Assembly (NCBI GenBank): GCA_916610825.1
Contig: OU744451.1
Coordinates: 20,609,482-20,673,481, forward strand
Source of the DNA: Haliclystus octoradiatus
Taxonomy: Eukaryota > Cnidaria > Staurozoa > Stauromedusae > Haliclystidae
Direction of reading: 5' to 3'
DNA: 64,000 nucleotides
In this document: positions 55,786 through 64,000 of the stretch, piece by piece
Layout of the letters: each line of letters starts with the position of its first letter
Numbering within the stretch: the stretch's first letter is position 1
Translations under genes and position numbers: made by a program
The notes under the pieces: model-generated
What the model saw: only the letters and a program-made list of their open reading frames with translations
Database searches by the model: none
What the model was told of the DNA's origin: nothing

Positions 55786-56430
55786 TTGAGACGTTCACAA
55801 AGAAATGTAAGGCGACTTAATAGTTCTGATGGTCAGATTACAGGTGATTGGTGGAACTTCTCGGCAGTGAGTGATTTAAGTGAGCCAAATACACTGGAAG
55901 AGTCCAGACGAGGGGCACATTCATATAAATGGCAAGCAGCTATGGATGATGAATTTAAATCATTAATTGAAAATGGCATGGGAACTGACTGCTTTACCAA
56001 GGGATAGAGATACAGTTGATTGTAAATGGATTTACAAGTTAAAACAAAATTCTGAGGGAAAGGTGAAACGATATAAAGCTGGATTAGTAGCACGAGGATT
56101 CACTCAAGAAGAGGGAATTGATTACAAAGAAACATTTTCACCTGTCGCACGAATCACTTCTATAAGAACATTAATAGATGCAGCCAATGAAGAAGATTGG
56201 ACAATAAACCAAATGGATGTGAAGACAGCCTTTTTAAATGGGAAGTTAGAAGAAGAGATTTACATGAAGCAGCCACCAGGATATGAGATAAAAGGGAAAG
56301 AGCATCAAGTATGTAAGTTAAAAAGAGGATTATATGGTTTAAAGCAATCAACTCGATGCTGGAATGAAACTATAGACAATTGTTTAAAATCAAATGGTTT
56401 TACAAGCAATGAATCAGGGTCGGTATTAGT
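55786..56430 (+). pseudogene. Copia reverse transcriptase, N-terminal half
   Basis: WQAAMDDEFKSLIENG is followed by a frameshift and TWELTALPRD-type residues, then DTVDCKWIYKLKQNSEGKVK, KAGLVARGFTQEEGIDY, FSPVARITSIRTLI, NQMDVKTAFLNGKLEEEIYM (first catalytic Asp) and KLKRGLYGLKQSTRCW. It ends abruptly in unrelated sequence before YVDD. Confidence 0.85.
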
Positions 56431-58620
56431 TCATAGTCAACATCAGTCCCTAGCGTCGTCGCGCGTCATGTATTTGGTTATCCGTTAGTCAACATCGATC
56501 CCTAGCGTCGCGCGCCATTTATTTCTTCGTGATTAAAGATGGCCGCTAGTTGCTGAGAAGATTGGAAGAACTCATGTTTTCATGAACTCATGTTCAAAGT
56601 TTTAACATATCTAGAAGGTTTACATGTTTTCGTTCACATCGTAATTAATCTGATTCATTCGGTTGTTTTGAATGTAATTTGAATTGCAGTAGAATGCTCA
56701 GAGTCCCTTCGTCGAATCGTCTTCGTGTTGCAATTGCTGGTGGTGACTTGGCTTGGTTTTAAGTTGTTCGACGTCTTAAATCTGTAACAGGTATGCTTGT
56801 TATCCTATCAACAGTAATTATTGCTGCATAAACAATTTTAAATGATCATTTATGTTAGTGTTTGTGAGTTGTGGTATATGATGTGGACCGTGTAAGTTTC
56901 CATTTTAACGGTCAACCGTCAACATACATAGGTTAGTTCATTCATTCATAATAATCTGCCCAGGCGGCCATCCTAATCATTGTAATCAACAACACATCGT
57001 TCCAAATCGTCCAAATCTTCAGGCCTACGCCTAATGCCTATATGGCTATATTCCCCTCAATTGTTTCATGGATGTCTTCCAGCGTTTCCTTATGTTTATA
57101 TAGGTTTAAAATGAACTAATACTCGCCCATTTCAACAGCAATAGGCCTAGCAATTGAAGGGCATATCTACTTTACGTAAACAGGACTAAGCTAACTTACC
57201 CAAATTTTGTAATTCAGTCCATGTCTAGCTATACGGTGTCTGTAGCTTACGTGCATGCATGCTGCATGGTTTTACAGGAAATACGTTATGATTTATCACC
57301 TTTTTGTATTACGATTTTTAGCGTCTCAATGTTATGAAAAACGTTCTGGCTCGGCTAAATTTTGTAGTAGCTATCATGTCGTAATTGTCGGGGACTTTAC
57401 TCAAGACTTGATTCATTTATTAATAATTTGATTTATTAAACATTCATTATTCGACCGCTAAATAATGATATTAATGACAGCTATAACGTTTTATGATATT
57501 ACCATTTCATATAGCCTACAGTAACATATATACCTTATTGAAAACTTATTTTTAGTAATTTCAAGGCAATGTGTGTATCACATTGATGATACAGTCTTCG
57601 ATAAATTTTTCAGAACTTTCTAGCCATACAAATGGTTGAGTTTTCGTGTGATGGATTTCGTGCCAAATCAAGTTCAACAATTCATGGAAAGTTCTCAGCT
57701 ATAAGGCTTTACTATTTAATCTCTTGATAAATTAATTAAGTCTGGAACTCGGTCTGGAATAAAGTTCCCATCAATTATGACACGACATCAATTGCCACAT
57801 TTAGCCAAGCCAAAACTTTTTTCATAACATCAAGACGCTAAAATTCGTAAGCGAAGGCAGTAGTCAAAAAGATGATAAATTATGACGTAAATCCTATAAA
57901 AGCACCCATCGCATACGCAAGTTACATACACCGCTAGATAGGCCTTTAGGCTATAAAGCGCAAATTACATAGGTTTTAGTCTAACCATGTTGACAGATTG
58001 AAAACCTTAAACTGGGGTTGAACTTCAAATGCTTGAACTTTATAATTAGGCCTACCAACATTTCTGAATTTTGACTATTTTGAAGCCTGGTTTAATACAT
58101 AAATTTCACAACATAGAAAGTGAAATCTGAAAGTCATACTTTGAATAAGAAAATGTCTTGATAATTGAAAATCAGCTGAATTTTTGCTGGCCTTCCAGGA
58201 ACCAGGTTCCCAGAATCCCGCACTTTGTGACATCCTGCCAACAATTAATACTGCTATCAAGAGTGGCAGGTCTAAAACCCCTGGAGACAAAGAATAAATT
58301 CGGGAAATAAGCACTTAAGTGAAATTTGATTGTTCTTTCTAATCTCAAATGACTTGTCACGCTTCAGAATAACTTGCATTCAACAATAGGAATCAGTATC
58401 CAGTGAATATCTTCAAATTTGAAATCTCATTTTAATACCGCTGAACACAATTAAATAATCATTTGTTTAATACATAGATTGGCCCTATATATAAAACATA
58501 TTTATTATATCAACATAAAAATATTGGGTTTTAATTCTATGTAGGCTCTCCTTCTTTATATCCAGATCATTTAAAGGGTATCAAATTATGCTAGGAAGAA
58601 TTTCTATATGCTCATTTTTT
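56431..58620. other. Unassigned region between Copia and MULE gene
   Basis: At 56436-56510 a block TAGTCAACATC..TCCCTAGCGTCG occurs twice in tandem, in a locally CpG-richer context. A short ATG frame follows at 56695 with a donor-like CAG|GTATGC at about 56788. A plus-strand promoter and first exon are possible but unproven. Otherwise AT-rich, nothing recognised. Confidence 0.3.
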
Positions 58621-58624
58621 CTAT

Positions 58625-59637
58625 TTAGTAAATTACAGGTTGGTGGGGAAACAGTACAAATTTTTCATCCTCTAGACATTTAATAAAATGTTCCCTCATT
58701 AATGCTCGCTCCCATTTGAAATCACTAGGATCCTTTGAATATGACAATGCCGTTGCATTGGCAACACAAAATAAGCCACAATCATTTTCCCCTTCTTGCT
58801 TTTGCTGTAATATAACATTGACATCATCTTTAGAAACAAGATCAGTGTATATGTGTGACAGTTGCGAGTTTAACTTCTGGTTGGCTTTGAGGAACATGCT
58901 CTCATAAACACTGATCTTGTTTCTGTCAAAACATGACACAACCCAGTGGTTACCAACGTTATGGCATTGGATGGTCTTTCTCTGCGGAGGATTAACCGAT
59001 TTTGGACTCTTTAAATGTGTCATTGCCGTAATGTTGGTAAACCCCAGAATTGAGGGAAACTGTTTGTTCAAGATATGCTGTGCGGCATTAATGTGTTAAT
59101 CTGATAACCAGGTGCTTGGGTTCATGAGTTCTGCTTTAGCTGAAAGTGGGATAGGGAATACCCCAATTACAAGCCATGGCTCAAATGAATTATAGTTGGC
59201 TAGATCGTCAGTAATCAACTCAATTTCAACTATCTCCTCCTTCTTTGCTTTTTTCGTTTTCTTTTGTAATTGGCCTACATCCGTGTCTAATCCTGTAATT
59301 ATAAAAGCATTCTTCATTTTCTGTGCCACTCCGTATCTTTTTCTTTTTCCCTTTTTAGGGAGAGGGAGTGCAACAGTAAAATAATTCTTTTTTGGTGAAG
59401 TTTTACTTTTGGCAGGCAAGTTATTTAGTAACGGTTGCACAGTTCTAGCTTCTTCCAATAATCTTGTGAGTTTCGGTCTCAAACTTTGGAAAGCCTTGAT
59501 GTCATTTATACTATACAGGTCATTTATAATTGACTTTGCAGCTTGAATACATGATGAACGTGCAATGTTGTATCTTGCTGTCTGTTGACGATGTGTTGAA
59601 ATGCTTAAATACTGGCTTTTATTGATGTTTGGAGCAG
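58625..59637 (-). pseudogene. C48 (Ulp1-like) protease exon
   Basis: Last exon of the MULE gene. The first half holds a basic stretch (LPKKGKRKR, KKTKKAKKEE) and WLVIGVFPIPLS. A stop then interrupts WLSD*HINAAQ, followed by NHWVVSCFD (catalytic His), VYESMF (usual Asp position, here Glu), and QKQEGENDCGLFCVANA (oxyanion Gln and catalytic Cys). Ulp1-type cysteine protease fold by motif. The Asp-to-Glu change and the stop argue against activity. Confidence 0.75.
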
Positions 59638-60360
59638 CTATAAATTGGAAGATGGAGATAAAAATATTGTAAACAGATAATCAAATAACCCAAACAATGA
59701 AACATGTAGGCTACATAGCCAAATCAAATTTCAAATATTTGTTTAATTCCAATATTTTTACCAATACAGTAATATTTTATTATTTGTTTTCAACAGATAC
59801 ATATGCCGAACAACAGTATTTGTTTTTCTCTCATGAAAAGAAAACCTTTAAAATGGAAAATATAAGTTAAAATATATGTTTCATAATCTGTGAACGATGT
59901 TGTCGTTCAAATATCATTAATATACATAGCAATGTTAATATTATCAAAGGTAGATGAGATATTCTCACAAATCAGTCTAGGCTTCTGCATTACCATATAC
60001 ATACATACCACATTGATTTTCAGCATTTTCGTTTTCGTCAACGGTACAGCTTACCAAACCATCAAAGTTATCAAAAGTATCTGGAACAATGAAAATAATA
60101 TACATAGCAATGTTAATATTATCAAAGGTAGATGAGATATTCTCACAAATCAGTCTAGGCTTCTGCATTACCATATACATTCATACCACATTGATTCTCA
60201 ACACGTTCGTTTTCGTCAACGGTATGCCTACAGTTTGCCAAGCCATCAGTATCAAAAGAAACTGAAATAGCGAAAATTGAAAAGAGGTGATAATAATATC
60301 CAATGATTGATTAGCATTGTTCCAAACTAAAACCAGACTGTTGCTGATAATATTGTTTAC

Positions 60361-60772
60361 CTTGCTGATCCTTCTTCTTTTTGATGTCATCACCAGACAT
60401 AACTACTTCATCAAGCTGGTATAGAGGGTTTCTTAAAAAGCACAACCAAATATGTTCCCATCCAACACACTGAAGCACAGCACACAGGTGTTTACATGGC
60501 AACCAAAATTTGATTGAAAGTCACAGCATTGACATGAGGGCAGGGATGCATCACTGCCTATCATTACATCATAATACTTGTTTGATTCTGTTTCACTCTG
60601 TACAACAAATTTTGTTTCATCAATCTGTTTAATATTTTCAGCAGGGAATCCCTTTAGAATTTTTTTAAGAATGTGATTTCCAATCTGCAATGGTCAGTTA
60701 TGTAAGCATGTAGGGACTCTCTTATCATATTTGCGATATTCTTCAGACTGTATGAAATTTGCTTTCCTGTAC
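60361..60772 (-). pseudogene. SWIM zinc-finger exon
   Basis: SCQCCDF...LPCKHLCAVL gives the CxC...CxH SWIM pattern, but the two halves are in different frames (one T short in the TTTTGG run near 60508). Upstream YDVMIGSDASLPSC is usual for this family. In-frame TGA at 60694-60696. Confidence 0.75.
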
Positions 60773-61690
60773 CTGAAATATTTAACATACATCTTTTAAA
60801 TAATTATAAACAATAAATTTTTTGAAAACAAGTAACTTCTTATCAGGATCACTTAACAAAACATGATGTTGATGGCAGTCAAAATTGATATATATCCGCA
60901 GGCCTTCCATTGTTAGCTAGACTGGGGGTGTTCAAATGAGCATATAGCATGTTACCCCGAAGAAAAAAATTAAAAAAGAAAATGTTTCTTACATAGTTAA
61001 TGATACAATAAATGATACCCAAACATTTTCACTATAGAAGTATTGAGAGAAGAGCTAATTTACGAAATAAATATATTCTCTGAGGCTCTACCACAAATAT
61101 ATTTTAAAATCAAAATTTATACTCAGAATTTTTTTCTCATGGCAAACATATGAAAGTTATACCCACAACCCTGCCAGAGGTATATAGCTCTTCATGATGA
61201 GTCATGAGATCTTCATCATCATCATCAATGTTGATAAAATCAATTATGGTTATATGCCCTACTTACTTATCATAGCTCTCAGGAAGGAAAGATGTCAATA
61301 TAATATCGAACAAATCTGAAAGAGAGCAGTTTCTATTGTCCTCAAGGAAGGACTTTTTAATCCAACCATTTTGACGTTCAATTTCATTGTTGGTGTATAT
61401 TGCATTGTTTAATGTTTCATCTCTGTAGCAACGCACTCATTTCTGTAAAGAGATAAAATCAATAAAATCAAAACACTCAACCTTTGTTGAATATGTGATG
61501 ACATCGGCACACTCGTTTTAGTTAACAGAAGTATCTAATAAAATCTAGAATACATATTTAAAAATAGTACAAGTAGCGATGGTGTCATAACGTCAAACTA
61601 ATCTACTGCTATTAACTAAACAGAAATCGATAAAGGCTTTTTTGATAAATTATCTTTGTTAATTTGTATCAAAAATGCAATGCGCTATAC

Positions 61691-62778
61691 TGTTGTACAT
61701 TTCTCCCATGTTTCAGTGTAATACGACTGTATCTTCTGTGATTCATGCCAGTATTTACTGTCTTTAAATGCACTTGTGTTTTGCTCAAATTCTGTAACAG
61801 TTTTACTTTCAGCAATCTTCTCAAGGCATTTCTGGATTTCCATTTTTGTCTTCTCATCACTAAAACCGTGATCTTTCTTTGACAACCATTCTTGCCTGGC
61901 CTTTATTCTATGAAAGCTGCAGATGTGGATTCTTGATTCTAGGAGGAAAAACATAACATTTGCAATGTGCATGACAAATAGTATTTATCATTTTATTTAT
62001 CATGTCATCATTATTCCTCAATTTCTCGTAATCTGGTAATTATTGTACTGCTGCATTACCATACCAAATACAACAGTCAACTATATATAATGGCCAGCTC
62101 TGTAAAGTGGTATGCTTACGCCTAGACTGAATCGACCTTGTTATTAGTAAAGGTCAGAGGCTTTACAATGTACAATTGTACATAGCTGTTATGCTACCTA
62201 GATAGGATGCTGTCAAGTTATTCAAATTTTACTCTTTTCTTGCAGTGCAGCATCCAGCATCAAATACATAATTCAAGTTTATGGCAATATTATGCCAGCC
62301 AATATACAAGACTAGTAAATGCTCATTGTGCCACCTACCTGGAAAAAGGATTGTTAAAGCATTGATTTCTGCCAAGGAGAAATCAACAAGAAAATTTCTT
62401 GGTTTACATCCTGGACTGAACTGTTTCACTTTCTCCAAAGCTTCCACAAGGGAGTCAGCATCCTCATTATGTGGAATAAATACAGCCACTACAACATATT
62501 GGAAATTGGTTCTAACACAAAGGAAAAATAATGGAAGAGCATACCTGCAAGATATAAATAGTAAGAACAAATCTGAGAAAGGAATGTATCAGTAGGAAAA
62601 TTAATTTTCCATAATAAGTATTGTATTGATTATGACTAGAGCATTATAGGCATACTGACCTGCAGACTCGATATGTTGCGTCCATTAGGCACAACTCATT
62701 TCCGTAACGTACTATCAGACGCTTCATCCATGCAGATTGGTAAACAAATAGAAATTTATCAGATTTTGATATTGAAAG
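61691..62778 (-). pseudogene. MULE transposase core exons
   Basis: Exons 62660-62778, 62339-62544 and 61691-61938. FVYQSAWMKRLIVRYGNELC and LMDATYR (first catalytic Asp), YALPLFFLCVRTNFQYVVVA, PRNFLVDFSLAEINAL (second Asp) and, after splicing, PESRIHICSFHRIKARQEW. This is the Mutator/MULE DDE arrangement as in metazoan MULE-SWIM proteins. Intron phases 2 and 1 fit exactly. Confidence 0.8.
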
Positions 62779-63700
62779 CTGTAAATAAACGTTTTACATA
62801 GTTGTTCCTCATTGAATACTTAAAATGCATATAAAGTACTATTAATAAAACTGGAAGCTTTTTTTATTTGATTTGATTTGATGAGTGTATGTAGGCCTAT
62901 ACGCTACCTGGCAATAAATTGAGTCTTCTTCATTTTCAACTTCCCATGAGTCACATTTTATTTTGAAATCAATCTGGTCATTCGGATTCTGCCTACTTCT
63001 TTGATTTTTTGCGCAAATAATGTTGCGTATGTCTTGATCAGAAGGGTAATACCGATGGCTAGTTTTGGAGTCTCTTTTTCTCTGAAAAGTACTTGTTCTA
63101 CATATGTTATTATATTGCGCTTGAATTAAGATACCCTTCTTGTATTTCCTTTGTGCAGGTCTATAATTTTTTGCACTATAGCCGGGTCAAGAGGCTCTCT
63201 TAACATTGCAGCCTTAAAAAAAAGTTGAAAAAACTAATTAAAAAATGATTTGAATAAATTATCTGCATGCTGGTTAGGTCGGCCTCCTTTTAAATATGTT
63301 TTATATTAATGAAAGCAACAAACCTCTCCCTCTGTTCTGTGATACTGATAGCTAGATGTGCCCGGTAACTTTAGAACAATCAAATCTTCTACTTCAACAT
63401 CAGCCTACCTTTTTAATGCTTCTCTCAATTGGAAGGACATTACTGACATTTGTTTTTTTGGTCGTTTAGTAGCCGATGTCAGTTTCACCTGTGAGTCAAA
63501 TAATATATCTAGGCTACTGCTGTTTTCACTCATATCATTGATCTCTACGTCATACAAATATAACACTAAATATATTGTCTAACTTGTACCTTAAAACCAG
63601 GGAATTTTAGAATACGAGCAATGAAAACTTTGCTGCTGCACCCCAATTTCTTCGAATTTTGAATAAGTATTCGGGTCTTGCGGTAGTCATTGTCAGGTCT

Positions 63701-64000
63701 CTGAAAATTAGATGTCATTATTTTAAGTAACATTATTCTGCATAATAAAAGTACACAGTCAAACCTGTTATAATGGTCACCTCTATACATCAGCCACCCG
63801 TCTATAGTCTTCACCCATCCAATGTCTAAAATAATATTTTCTATTGAAAAATGAATCAACCCTGTATATAAAGGCCACCTACATGTAGTGGTCAATTCAT
63901 ATACCTCTTATAGCTGACTGTTATGTTCAGGTGTCAGTGTATAAAGAGTGATGAAACAAAGCACCCTTGTCACATTTCATGTGTTTTGATGACTTAAGCA
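63701..64000. other. Right edge, unassigned
   Basis: Possible intron or upstream region of the MULE gene. Nothing recognised. Confidence 0.3.

Larger units (their letters stand above)
53383..56430 (+). mobile_element. Copia LTR retrotransposon, truncated in RT
   Basis: Order: primer site, gag, GAG-pre-integrase, integrase, RT. This is the Ty1/copia order, with integrase before RT. Several frameshifts and stops break the polyprotein. The copy ends near 56425 before the catalytic YVDD, so RT palm, RNase H and 3' LTR are missing. Confidence 0.85.
58625..63700 (-). pseudogene. Spliced MULE-type transposase gene with SWIM and C48 domains
   Basis: Exons that join in phase: 63590-63700, 63409-63488, perhaps a 13-nt exon 63324-63336, 63135-63212, 62908-63081, 62660-62778, 62339-62544, 61691-61938, 61267-61442, 60361-60772 and 58625-59637. 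The chain encodes an N-terminal DNA-binding-like region, a Mutator-like transposase core, a SWIM zinc finger and an Ulp1-like C48 protease. Breaks: in-frame TGA at 60694-60696 (Arg CGA position), 1-nt loss near 60508 in the SWIM finger, TAA at 59096-59098, and an apparent TGA at 61437-61439 unless the acceptor shifts. So this copy is inactive, unless these are sequencing errors. It could be a transposon gene or a decayed domesticated gene. Further 5' exons may lie beyond 63700. TIRs not found. Confidence 0.75.

Noticed and set aside
56695..56790. First coding exon of a plus-strand gene
   Set aside because: The reading frame ends after about 22 codons and no following exon could be linked.

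Overview
This window reads as AT-rich nuclear DNA of an invertebrate animal. Host genes carry GT-AG introns, intergenic space is long, and the repeat load is animal-type: Penelope-like (PLE), CR1/L2-like LINE, Copia, Gypsy, Mutator-like and many small inverted-repeat elements. The species cannot be named from the sequence. A secreted beta-helix protein and short PAN-like plus chitin-binding proteins would fit an aquatic invertebrate (sponge, cnidarian, tunicate or similar), but that is inference. No bacterial, viral or CRISPR feature was seen.

Host genes, all on the minus strand. (1) 1-2086 is the N-terminal 695 codons of a signal-peptide-bearing, intronless protein with right-handed beta-helix (Chlam_PMP-like) repeats; it runs off the left edge. 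(2) Gene A (19054 to 12963) and gene B (42770 to 30567) are paralogues with the same three-exon plan and identical intron phases: signal peptide plus PAN/Apple-like domain, a 61-nt acidic linker exon, and a C-terminal chitin-binding type-2 (CBM14-like) exon that ends the protein. Most of these exons are too short for plain ORF finding. Introns and 3' flanks of A and B align, so each copy serves as the empty-site control for insertions in the other.

Layout. 2.9-4.9 kb: two inverted-repeat elements. 4.9-6.8 kb: tandem array of exon-like 84-nt modules. 7.8-9.6 kb: decayed Gypsy element. 10.3 kb: tRNA-like retroposon with target-site duplication (TSD). 13-19 kb: gene A with MITE and LINE debris in its introns. 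19.6-28.4 kb: PLE fragments, a foldback element with 9-bp TSD, and a nearly intact two-ORF LINE. 28.8-29.8 kb: inverted-repeat cluster. 30.6-42.8 kb: gene B, with a hAT-like element, other elements and a LINE fragment in intron 2, and a head-to-head PLE dimer carrying hammerhead-ribozyme folds in intron 1. 43.5-50.3 kb: L2, Gypsy, LINE and PLE debris. 50.5-56.4 kb: a three-level nest, with a LINE 3' end inside an LTR of a non-autonomous LTR element, itself inside the 5' LTR region of a Copia element. 58.6-63.7 kb: a spliced, broken Mutator-like transposase gene with SWIM zinc finger and C48 (Ulp1-like) protease regions.

Most interesting items: the A/B pair with a shared body but unrelated-looking first exons, the PLE dimer with paired ribozymes, the 84-nt symmetric exon-like array, the nested retroelements with in-window empty sites, and the MULE-SWIM-C48 gene.
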